Below are positions 23,815 to 35,900 of a DNA stretch of 64,000 nucleotides, piece after piece. The stretch spans positions 2,702,516-2,766,515 of the forward strand of contig OX422201.1 in NCBI GenBank assembly GCA_949130485.1, read 5' to 3'. Under the pieces are notes generated by a model. That model saw only the letters and a program-made list of their open reading frames with translations, was not told the DNA's origin and made no database searches. This DNA is from Agelas oroides (Eukaryota > Porifera > Demospongiae > Agelasida > Agelasidae). Positions within the stretch are counted from its first letter, which is position 1. Every line of letters starts with the position of its first letter. The position numbers and the translations under genes were made by a program.

Positions 23815-24861
23815 TGTCATGGGGAATTTGACCTCCCCGTTTTTTGGCATCCCCGAGTAATATTCCCTAGGGAGGGCGGCATCCCCGAGTAAAATAACCT
23901 AAGGGAATTCGGCATCCCCATCTACTCGCCCCAGGTAATTTTGCATCCCTAGCGGTACGTTATACCGTGCCGTAAAGTTGTGCGACTGCAAGGCCACGAA
24001 AGAGAAAGACGACGAGATTCAAAGGGTCTATGGCGAAGTTTACAGCTACCTTACTGCTTCTCGCTACCCAGAAGATGCTACCAAGGCAGACAAGGCCACA
24101 ATCAGGAAGCGATCAAAGAAGTTTTAGGTGTATGGTGTAGTTCACTACAAAGAGAGTAAAGGGAACTCGGTGAACCTTAAACAAGTAAGTTCCATGAATT
24201 CAGGTATCTTATTTTTATTGTAATTATATTTACTATAAGAAAATAATACTATAAGAAAATAACTACTATAAGAAAATGATTACTGTACTTACTATATTTG
24301 CTAATACAAATGGTGTTTTTTTTTTTATAGGTTGTAACTGAGAAGTCCACCAAGGAGAAGATTCTTGAAGCTATACTGTCTATATTATGTAGCCTACCTA
24401 TTTACACATTATCCTACTGCCTTTGGCTGCAGGTAAAGAGGTATGAGGTGTGCCAACGATCAAAAAGAAAATTCGACAAGCCAGCACTTTCCTTACATCC
24501 AATTCCAGTCACTGATACGTGGAATAAAGTGGGAATTGATCTGATTGAGCTTCCTGTGAGCAGCAAGGGTAATCGTTATGTAATTATACTTACCAATTAC
24601 TTTTCAGATTGCAGATATTACCATCAGTCAGCGAACAGTGGAAATGCACTAGCTGTTGAAAGTTATATATCATTATATTCTATTGTACTCTGCATAATTA
24701 TTGTTGTTTCATTTATGAGTCTAATACATGCCAAAAAAACTGGGGGTGCAGGATTCCCTATGATTCATAGGGGTGCCGTATTCCCTGAAGGGAAGCCAAA
24801 TTTCCTAGGGAACTTTACTCGGGGGTGCAGAATTCCCTGGGGTGCCGAATTCCCTGTGACA
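23815..24861 (+). mobile_element. Ginger-like DNA transposon, internally deleted
   Basis: Begins TGTCATGGGGAATT and ends AATTCCCTGTGACA, flanked on both sides by CCGG (23811-23814 and 24862-24865), a possible 4-bp target duplication as in Ginger elements. Inside, on the + strand, is a retrovirus-like integrase remnant shared with Ginger transposons and KRBA2/SCAND3-type host proteins. It has an N-terminal part (VYGEVYSYLTASRYPEDATK) with an in-frame TAG at 24125, a spliceosomal intron (about 24186-24330), then CQRSKRKFDKPAL and the start of the core, VGIDLIELP...YVIILTNYF. The rest of the catalytic core is missing. Subterminal regions carry repeated GGCATCCCCGAGTAA-like motifs. Non-autonomous. 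Confidence 0.7.
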
Positions 24862-24899
24862 CCGGTATCATTACTATACTCGTGCTTCCATGTTTAGTT

Positions 24900-25470
24900 T
24901 AGTTTTAGTTTCCAATAATTTTAGTTAGTTATAGCTCAGTTAACTACAATTTTAAAAGGACATACTAATTTAGTTAAAGATGTGGTTAACTAAAACAACA
25001 CTGATACAACCAAGGATATATAATTTCTCAGCCATGCAGGTTGAACATGCAGCCTGTGGTCAAGTATAACCAGCTTGTACTTGTTGACTGATTTGAACTA
25101 ATCAGCAACCCCCACCGCCGCATGTAGCAAGCAACTTTACTGTAGAAGCATAATTACCGTTTTTCCTAGAATTTGGTTGCAATATTTCACCCTTTGGGCT
25201 TCTTCAACAGTAGTTGTTGTTACAGTTTTCAAGCAAATAACAACATAGCTAACACTACAGATTCTGCTGTGTTGTTGTTTGCCTTAAAAGAAGTCCAAAA
25301 ACATGCAGTGCCGGAGAAAAAGGCTTACCATAATTATGGAACTCAAGCTCAGAGGAGCACTTTGCTAAGGTATTATACATTTCTTTATTCCTCCAAAAAT
25401 ATCAATAACCATTTCAAAATTCTCTTGAGTTTGGACTACAAATTTAATTTTTTCAGTTGTCCACTTTTTT
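24900..25470. other. No gene seen
   Basis: TTTTAGTTTAGTT-rich sequence followed by AT-rich sequence. An open frame at 25173-25514 (+) shows no domain. Confidence 0.4.
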
Positions 25471-25471
25471 T

Positions 25472-25975
25472 TTACTGCAGAAAAACACCAATGCACACCA
25501 GCAGGAAAAGATAGACATTGACTTGCATGAGTGAGGAAACACCTTCATCAGTAGAGTCTGTTGCTGTGGGCGATGGTGAGGGTGATGGCGAGGGGGACGG
25601 CACTGGCATTGTCTGGTATCGCATGATCACCTGAATTCTATTGCTGGGTACAATAAAGTTTGTAATGCTTTCATTTAGGATAGGGTCCCCACCAGGTATT
25701 TGGTAGTAGAAGAACCAGAAGCAGGGATCACTGTTTTCAGTACCATTTATGGCATCAATGGTATATCCAACTGCAGGTAACAGTAAAGTGGTAACTCGGA
25801 TCAGCATTCACAGCAATCTCCATTACCCACTGGACACTACCCCCACATGGTACAACCAATGTCAACGGAGGGGGTCTGGAGTGAAGGCTCTCATTACCTC
25901 CAGAGCAATTAGCCTGGGAAAACTCAAGAGAGTAGTCCACCTGGTAGTTGCTAAGCAGAGAGCAGTTCACCTCCT
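25472..25975 (-). pseudogene. Small secreted or GPI/TM protein with DUF4430-like domain, frameshifted
   Basis: Reading leftwards, the likely exon starts after an acceptor (CCTAG) near 25975 with VNCSLLSNYQVDYSLEF, then VPCGGSVQWVMEIAVNADPS. The frame then changes at about 25785 within TTTACTGTTACCTGCAG and continues as PAVGYTIDAINGTENSDPCF, a block ending VIMRYQT, a (PS)n linker and a hydrophobic C-terminal tail (VYLFLLVCIGVFL) before the stop. The GYTIDAINGT...WFFYY...VIMRYQ pattern resembles the DUF4430/transcobalamin-C-terminal-like fold. The tail suggests GPI anchoring or a single membrane span. There is no room for an intron at the frame change, so this is a real frameshift, a pseudogene, or a sequencing error. 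Upstream exons were not identified. Confidence 0.5.
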
Positions 25976-25999
25976 AGGATGGCAGAATGTGTATATATA

Positions 26000-28900
26000 C
26001 AGTATGAAGTTGTACACTAAAAAAATTTGGGATTGGAGCTCCTTACAAGCTGAAAAGACAGGTAGAACAGGTATATGGCTACTACTTCTGAGTCTGTGTA
26101 TCATCAAAGGGACATCCGCTTGCACACTAGTCTTGTGCCCAGATGCCTTGCACAAAGAACGTCTGGTACTTCAACATAACATCAATTGTTTTGAACAACG
26201 TTTTGATCTGCATAAGTCACTAAATGCAGAAAAAGTAATTTGCAGTTAAGTGTGTGTGATAAAGTGCTATACACAGTAGCTCATTACGCAAGTATGGTAA
26301 AAAAAAAAGAGCAATAATTTGTTCCTAGAAAGCTGAAGACATAAGAATCATGTAGAAGTATTGTTCCACTCTCAGCACATATTAGTGCAGGTATGCACTT
26401 CACAAAAAGTTTTTTTGCATGGGTGTATTTTTCACAGAAATGAGATAGCTTATGAGACTATTCTACTCTAATGGGGGGATTAATGATGCATGCATGGTTA
26501 CATTTACAATTGCCTTTCAGAAGTAGCTACTAAGAGTAGCATTGTTATGATACACAGACATTACTTTTCATACAGAAGACAAAACAATAGTTTATATAGC
26601 TGTGTTGCTTGCCAGTGAAATGCATTGGAGCTACTCCTGAATGCTCATTTTTAGACTCTTACTTGTCCTTAAACACTCAACCTCTTGGCATGCACTCCTC
26701 ATACTGGGAAGCCATGCATTTTATTCTCCAGAAACAAAAACTGAGCTGAGTACCAATAAAACGTGCACAGGCACAAGAAACTACATATTCAAAGGACAGC
26801 AGACTAATAAATACATCTAGATCGAAATAGACGTGCATTTGGGAATGCTCAAAGACAAGTCTTGTGTGTCATCCCCTAATGCTAAGTGAAGTGCAACAAG
26901 TACTACAAACAGACTCCACAGTAACAACTTCAAAACATAACCAGTCTTTAGTTCAACAAGTAATTGTTTCTGTACTAGTATAGAGGCGAAAATTTATCCT
27001 CAGACTGATATATCCTCAGACCCCAGACTTCGAAGGTCTAAGCACAGTAACAACAGTGCCAGATCATCAGAGCAACAAGACATGCAGGCGCTGGGATGGT
27101 TTTTGAAAAACACACCCGAACAATAGGAAGGTAAACACTACCCTCCCTTACAGCAGTGAAGATGCAAATCATATCCCAAACTCCCATTGAAGAGGCCTAC
27201 TGGCTGAGTAGAAAAGGTAGCATTCCATCAACTAACATCAGAAAAACAGCATTCACAATACAGGCCCTTCCTTACACCCTCCATTCACTCATGAAATTAA
27301 TAAGCAGCAAAAGTAATCATCAAAGTACAGAAGACTCGTTCCCCAACATACCACCTGCTAAGCATTTCTTATATCCTGGGAACAAACTATGCTGTCTGGG
27401 CATTAATTAGGTTACACTAACTGCACGTATAATGTGCGGCAATTGCAGTTTTGAGGACAATTTCCTTGCACAGTCCGGAAATTGGTGTCGTCCAGTAATG
27501 GGTGACTCTCCCCTAACTTTTTTCAGCCTCCTCCGGAAAGGAAAGAGAAGAGTTCTTGCTCTTCCATTGGCTTTGCATACAAGCCCATACCATGCTGCAG
27601 TAGTTACAAACTTTGGCTAGTGACAATATCACCAGACTTTGTCCGGCTAGTAGAATCTTCTTTCCGAGAACAGGTGCTTGAATGGATGTAATGTTTCGTT
27701 TGCTGAATCCTGGGTAGAAGACTGTTTGGAGTTGAATTTCAGGTATGTTGATCATCAAACATTAGTGCACCTATCCTACAGTTCTTATGTCTGCCGGATC
27801 TCTATCTGCACAACAAGAGCGCAACGTTTGTTAAGTGTCCGAGTATCAATTAACAACTCACTAGTAATCCTTGTACTCCGTCTTATGATTGTGTCTCTAG
27901 GGCTCTAATAGCTACTGCTAGTGAATTGGGACCATGTGGATTGGGACGATCATTGGATCTCCATGCAATCACATGCATAATATATAATACCAATATCAAC
28001 AACAATTTGAGCACACCTGCTGCACTGCATTTTGCACACCCATCACCAGCAAAAGCAGTACTACTTCTTTGTTATCCATCATTTTGGATTTTCTGTATCA
28101 AGAAAAACAACACAGATTTATGAACTTAGGCTCACTAAGTCTCTGAGATGGCATGAGAGCACTAAGGGCATTAATAAGCTACTAGCTAATTGTACTTCTG
28201 GTAGTCACTGATGACAAAACTGCAATGATTTCCCGTCAGTCAGTATTATACCTCCAGATGAAATGAACTAGCTATAGGCCTATACCAGTGATTTTTACCC
28301 AGGTACTTATGAATGACAATTGTACCCCAATGATAGAACAGTATAAAAACATGATAAAAAGATCTTTTAAAACTGCACCCTGAAGGAAAATGAAAACCAG
28401 GTACTTGCTCAGTTACTCAAAAACTGGAGGTTGTGTCGCACTTACGACACCCACTAAAATGTCACCGTCACGTTGGTTGGGTCTGGGTTGTGAGGCGGCT
28501 AACCGTACGTGCTATAAAGTAGAGCTCAGAAATCATAGGCCTACACCTATTTTATGCCCTGTCATTTGTCTGTCGTCTTGTATACTGAGTATCGGTAAGT
28601 CTATGCTAGAAACTTGCCCTTACAGACGCAGATTTCCTGGCACAACAAACAGAAATAGCTAACTCTTGAAGTACACACAACCATGGTTATTCAGAACTAG
28701 CCATGGCATGTGCTTGGAGTCACTTGCACCATAGATATAACACGGAACTATGATATCTATGCTTGCACTGATAGAAAATATTTTTTCTGTTTAACATGCC
28801 ATTGAGGGGATAGAACTGAGGAAAACAACAGGCCTACTGTGATAACAGCACAAATTTTGCATTCTGCTGATAGCAGGCTCAGCCAACATGATGGTTAGAC

Positions 28901-29240
28901 ACATGCCTGAATTTCTTAATGTAACCTTCATTTAATTTAATTACAATCTTCTCTGCATCTGAAGAAACTTAAATGGAAGATGGCATACTTTTTGCAAAGA
29001 ATATACTTTATTGCATAGATGTCACAGACTGCAAAGTTACATGATTCGTAAAGTGTTCTTTAGATACCTGTCATAACAGTGATGATTATAATGCCAAATC
29101 AAGAATGACACTACACTTAGAAATGGTAAAATTGATGAACAGACTAAATGGTAAGAATACATTGTGTATAGAGCCAGAGCAGGTTAGAATAATGATGTAG
29201 TAATTGGGTAGGATGCATGTATCGTGACACCTGAGAAGTT
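26000..29240. other. Repeat-rich intergenic region between 25.5-kb pseudogene and Lhx1/5
   Basis: Holds the left-facing dispersed repeat (26985-27870). Short open frames at 27156, 27432, 27678 and 28390 (+) lie in or near the repeat and show no domains. No other feature supported. Confidence 0.45.
26985..27870 (-). repeat. Dispersed repeat, inverted copy with extra middle part
   Basis: Reverse complement of 22716-23050 at both ends (26985-27095 and about 27679-27860), with roughly 570 bases in the middle that the other copy lacks. Confidence 0.75.
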
Positions 29241-29249
29241 CAACATGAG

Positions 29250-29917
29250 TCACTGCTGCAAGCTGGCTGTTGATGGACCTATGGGAAAGGTATGGTATGT
29301 GTAATATACATTACACAGCCAACCAGCACAGGGTGTGTGTACAAGTACGTTAATGCACATACATTCATGCTCAAGTGATGAGATGCATACATACTTACTG
29401 GTTAGACCAGCATTCATGTGGCTTTCCATCCCTGTGTTCACCGGAGATATTGCCGCTAATGGCAAGGTGGTTGAGGTAGAAAGCACTGCAGATACAGTAG
29501 AGGTGGCCGCAGGTAGGGAAGTGACAGCAGTTGGGAGGGTGGTAGTGATGGAGGTGGGTTGCAATGGGGGAGGAGGAGTGATGTGCTCCTCCTTCATGGC
29601 CTCACGATAGCTGGCATCCCTTTTCTCCTTAGACCTACGGTTCTGGAACCACACCTGAATGACCTTCATATCGAGCCCTGTTTTGGCCATGAGTTCTTCC
29701 CTCATTAGCTTTGAAGGGCGCTGCTCTCTGCTGTAGGCTTCCAACAACACTTCTAGCTGCTGGGGGTTGATGCTAGTTCGAGTCTTCGGCTTCTTGCTGT
29801 CACTGCTGCCCCCACTACCAATACTACCCATGGTGGCAGAGAGTACAGATGGAACTGAAGGAGTGGTGGATGGGTGGTTGTGATGAGGGACAGGTGGTTC
29901 AGTTTGTGCTGGGAGAG

Positions 29918-29961
<44 letters not shown>

Positions 29962-32900
29962 CGGGTTGCTTCCAACTACACAAGATCCAATTCAAGTAAG
30001 AAATTACTTGTACATGCATACAAGAACTACTGCTAAGCAACTCCAACACAACCATGCTCAAGGTTGTTACTAGCATTACAACACCCTAGTCTCGCTCCCA
30101 GGCCCTTCCCCTTACAAAGAGAGGCCCAGTACTCATCGTTTGCCATACACATAATATCCCCCGCTTTTAGGATCCACAAATACAAACAATTAGGTACCTA
30201 TACAAGCTTTGTACATTCATTCACGTAGTTGATTGATAGAGATAACTTTTTAAGGTGGAATTCAATAACTTTTTAAGGTGGAAGGAATTCAATGCTTGCT
30301 TTTCTACCTTTATATACGAGGTATACATGTACGAAGGTGGAGAAGTATCTCTGTGGCTACCAACTGACTTGTCACCTTTTACTGTCTGTAAGCTATGTTT
30401 TTTTGTGACAGTATGTAAAATCATGCCTAGCGTGCGGAGAAATTTTTTTTAAAGTTAGCAAGTTTTGAGTCTCCCTGCAACACTGAGCTGCCATAGATGT
30501 GGTTACAAGCAGTGCATCACATACAAATGAGAAGTGTATCTATCAGCTGTCGTCTTGGAAAGTTTCCCTGTCAACCGAGGACAGACACTGCAAGGCTAGT
30601 AGCCTCACGCTAAGGTGCTCAGCAATAAAGCGCAATTACCCCCACCTTTAACGTAAGTTTAGCAATGCAGCATTTTGAATGCAGTAATGCGCTTGAAATA
30701 GATGACAAAATAATATTCAATTCCTATTTACAGCCACCCTACTGCAATCACTTCTTTCATAGGGTTCATGCTTGAGTGCATTTCCACACCCCAAACCAGC
30801 CAAGGAAAACCACAACTGGCATAGTAACAGTATTCACTGCAGTTTTATGTGCAAGGACAGTGCACTTTTGACAAATTATACAGTAAAGCCCTCCCTCCTA
30901 TCATCTTATTTATACATAAACGGTACAAATCATCGTGTGAATTTAATACTTAAGAAGCACCATTGTGATGTCACAGATGTGCACTACGATGCCAATAAAA
31001 AAGCACCAGCCAGCTAGAATTTCTGGTATTCGAACCAAGTATTAGCTAGAAGTTCGATTAACTAGGCTTCGTGGACAATGTAGCAAGTCAACTACAACTG
31101 GTTCTTTTCGGAGCCAACTCACAACTTCCTTCATCACCCTAGCAACCAGGAAGTGAGTCCTCGGAGTAAAACAGCATTGTGCAATGTCAGTAACATGTGC
31201 TCTACCACGAGAAACTGTAAGATTTCATACTCTGTCCTTACCGCCAGTGAAGGGGATCAATAAAGATAGCCATACTGTTCACATAGCCACTGGTTGTGGT
31301 TAATGACATCATGAAACCCAATGAAAGTAACCCCACCCATGATAAATCACTAAAAAGGCTGAAAGTACTGTTTTCAAGCAAAAGCACTCTCATACATTCC
31401 AAGAAAAGTACTTGAAACTTTAACCTATCTCAAAGCCTTCTTTCATAGAGTTCATGCTTGAGTGCATTTCCACACCAAAACCAACCAAGGAAAACCACAA
31501 CTGGCACAAGGAAGCACATATAGTGCAAAACCCTCCCCAGTTTGATGTGTGTTTTGGTTCATTGAGTGATAATTATTTATGAAATGAAAATGTTCAACTT
31601 TAAAAAATTTTGTGCTATAACTGGCAATAACCCTGTCATTATGCTCTTATGTAATGTTATTATGCTGACATGGCAAGCATAGCTATGCCAGTATAACATC
31701 TCAAGGTGTATAGCACAGTGTGAGGATTATATATATACTGTATAGCTGGAAAATTTATGTTGGAATAAAATTAATGGATAGTGTGAGAAAAGTAACGTGA
31801 CAATTAAGGGAATGGTTAGTTGACGACTTGATTAGGTTTGATGCAGGATAAAGGTAATTTTCTTGTTGATAAAATAGATGATAAAGGTTATGATAATAAA
31901 TGATTAATGTTGCCTAAATCAATTTCCTGTGTGAGCGGACAAGTCAGTCGTGTTATAGGAGCTATCGCTATCCCTACACACTAGTCTGTCTCTTTTGTCC
32001 ATCGAGAGCTCGTCATCATCATCAAGAAGGCAGGAAGGCAGTGGTGGTCAGAAAATCACACCAGAACTTTTGAATGAAGCGTTTTCAGCAAAAGCCACAC
32101 GACTAAAATCTTGAAAATGCCATAAACAACCCTATGACACCTCACTTGAGACGTATAAACGAGGTATGTAGCTGCTAGCATGGTAACAGACAGACAGACA
32201 GACACACAGAGTGACTACTGTAACCCTACGGCGCATACGCGCCGAGGGTTAATAACAGTATTCACTGTAGTTTTATGTGCAAGTAGCCTAAGTCCTAGCC
32301 TCTTCCCATTTGTTCTTCTTTCTCAGTTTGCATTCAGTATAACAACTGTGAAGGCAATACTGGCGCAGAAAGAAACTCAGTCGGAAATACGTTAAATCGC
32401 TAATAAAATGGAATAGCCTGATGACCTCATGAAATGCTAGCAGGTTTCTGTCCCTATTCAACATTCAACAGATTGAAAGCACAGATACAAGATTGCATAA
32501 TGAAGTGACACTTATTTATTCATGAGATTTCATGCTTCTATAAAGCATGATTAGGCCTGCCTTTAACCAAAGTTTAGCAATGCAGCGTGATTGGAATACA
32601 TGACAATAATATTCAATTTCTATTTACAGCCCTCCTACTGCAATCACTTCATGCTTGAGTGCATTTCCACACCCTAAACCAACCAGCAGTAACAAGGAAA
32701 ACCACAACTGGAACAGTAATAGTCTTCACAGTAGTTTACATGAAGTAGCTGAGGCTGAGTGACCCTCCTCTTCCAGGCCTACAGTTTGTGTCCAGTATAA
32801 TACACAGAAGCAGAAGAGTGGTGAGTATGGCACCCCATAGGTGAGCACACGCATTTGTAATTGGACCCCATTCTCCCTACTTCCACCTCCGTCCACCTCA

Positions 32901-35900
32901 CACGGTAAGTATTCTCAGGCCTTTCCTGTTTTCACTGCTCTTTCACTTCCATGCATTATGCTGGACACAAACCATGGTATGCAATAATCATCCAAAAGTG
33001 GATGAACATTTGTTCGATATAGAGACAAATGAACTAAAATCATCCAAAATTGGATGATTATTGCATACCATGAAAAAAATCATCCAAATATGGATGATTA
33101 CAGATGGTCAAAAATCATCCATTTTTGGAACCGGACCATACCTCCCAACACGAGTAAGTTGCGTGTAGAGTGTAAATGTTACCTAATGTTGATATGCCGC
33201 ACGCAGTTGTCTAACCAGACATATTGAACATGTATGACATACAGCAGAGACACCAGAAAAGAGAGAGCAAATTGGCTCATCAGAGAAGATCTACTAACAC
33301 ATGTACACACCATCATACACACAGAGTTACTCACTGTGTTTTGGTGTCTCCTGTTTGGTAGCAGTGGCAGGTGTAGTGGCAGGACTCACAGCCACAGACT
33401 GGGTAGAGGAAGCTACAAGAGACTGGGTCGACAGCTGGTAGCACCGCTCACACAGGAAACGCTCACTCTGCATCAAAAGTGGCATACACATCAAAAAAAA
33501 AAACACTCAGAACAGCAACAGCAGAAGAAGCAAGTGCTTTTCTAAATGCAACCCACAGAAGATCTGTGCATGTTACATGTTATGGTAGAGCCTGCACATT
33601 GCGCAATATTCATGAGCACAGTTCACCTTTCACTTACATGTCCTGTGCAGTGGGTGATTTTGGGTGACAACCTCTGGGCCTACTTATTTTAAGGGAGATG
33701 TGCACCTCAATGGCACAGGTACACAGGCTACACTTGTGAATTTTTACTCATCCACATAACAATAGTGTGTGTACTTCGGTCTCTATTCACTGGGGTACCA
33801 CTTCTAGATAGTGAAGTTGGTATAATCACTTTTCTTTGAGGTGCAGCAGGTGGTGCATGTACAACTATGTTTTCTCTCCTTCCCCCTTCATATCTTACCT
33901 GCACCAGGTAGAGCTGCTCTCCTGTGCTCAGTGTCTTCTTGCATAGGGAGCAGAGGAAACAGTGAACATGGTAGACTTTGTTTACTGCCCGGCGCACCAG
34001 GTCCTCAGGACAGAGCCCCACATTGCAGCCAGCACACTTGGTACCATAAAGCCTGGGTAGTAGCAATGTACATCTATGAATAATCGACGAACCAAAAAAG
34101 ACCTAGATGTTATCTAAAGTACCCACTGCGCAGGACACATTTTGGCCAATACCAGGCCTCATCGGCTGTGCTGGGGTGACTGGGAGATGGGACTGCATGT
34201 ACATGACTTGGGGAAAGGGAAAACCAGCAATCTAACCCAGGGCTCCTGGCTTGAGCAGCCAATGCTCCACCTCTGAGTTCCCCCACACATCCTCTATACA
34301 CACATACTTCACAGGTGGCACTGAATGCTTTAGCTGCACACACCCAGTTTCACTTTCCACTCCTAAACATGGCTTGTCACTCTACACTCTGCAAAGAGAA
34401 ACTCTCACAAATTGCTGAGGATAGAGTACCATACAATGGAGACATTTGTCCTACCTCAGCAGCTACTCTGGCTAACTGTAGGCTAAGTGGCTGCAACCTT
34501 CTGCGTTCAGCTTGTGTACACAACTGTCAGCCCTTGTATACAACAGTAGGTACTCACGCTCCAGCTGCCTATTCCGATGTCGCTGACAACACAACTGCTA
34601 TTCCTAGTACAATAGGTGCACACGCTCCGGCTGTCCTTCCTGGTCTTCCTGATTGTCTTTCATAAGTGTCAACTTTCAAGCTTACCTTGGAGTTAGCTGC
34701 CTAAGGCTAAGCTGGCTGCCAGAGAAATCAAGTTGTACGAAAATCTTACTTTACATGTGGCCTGCAGCTATCGTGTTAAATTACAGCGTCAAGAAACATA
34801 CGGAACAACGTGCACCAGATATATATACATGTATATAGATCGCAATTCAACTTACTAGTGCGGGGCTCGCTCACACTCGCCCCAATTACCACTGCGACTA
34901 GATGATCAAGCAATTTCAGATCTGATTGTCACTAACTTTAATCACTTGCTGAACTGGATAGTGCGAAAGACACGCTTCAACAACTTCAAACCAAGCAAGA
35001 CCCTACCAATATAAGCACACCCCACAAAATGAATTTTCTAACCTCTATTGCTTAGGTGGTACATACAACCAATGGGAAATGCACCCCAAGATGAGCGACC
35101 TGCAAACAGAAAATTCAAGAAGCCCTACAAGATATGGCTTATTTCTCAGACCCCCACACTTCAAAACGATGTTCCACACATACCGTAATATTTTCTACAG
35201 CGAATAATGAAAGAACAAAAAATTTTACGGTCCGAAAATAACACGTGTGCTCTTAGCTGCTGGAGGTGAGATCGAGAGCGAAGAAGCAATGTCGATTTTA
35301 AACTATTTGAAACCCCAAAATGGTCTTCCCGATCCCAACAGCCCATTTTCTCTGCACCTACCTTCACAAGCGATCACCCTTGCCAATAGGGAAGTTGCGA
35401 AGGTTACCAAAGAGAGCACTATGAAACGCGACCAATACAAGAGGGAAGTATCATTGAAACAAAATTTGTCAATACTGTAACAACACAGAATATCGCACCT
35501 CCTCGTCTCAAAAACAGTGAACATAATCTTGATACATGTAGCTTTCTTGGCAAATGTCCGATGAGAACGCCCTCTCTTTTCACAGCTACTGCGTAACGAT
35601 CGTGACTGTTGTGGGGTTCTCTCGCACACACCAGCTCTTCTCCAACAGCTGCCTCCCATATTTCCTTATACACATGGTATCCTCAAATGCAGCAAGTTCT
35701 TTCGAACTCCTCCATGCTTCACTATCTCGGTCTCTGGCATTTGTCTAGCGTCTTATAGTACTTCGGCAATTTTTCGTACCGTATGTCCATTTGTACGAAA
35801 ATTTTTCAACACGAAAAATTAACACGTGAAAATTTTGTAACACAAAATATTCTCAAACTACGGTACTAGGACCTTCAAGGGTGGACACAAAATGAATGTG

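Noticed and set aside
34315..34665. 116-residue + strand open frame within Lhx1/5 intron 1
   Set aside because: No domain or splice context; repeated GTACTCACGCTCC-like blocks suggest chance.
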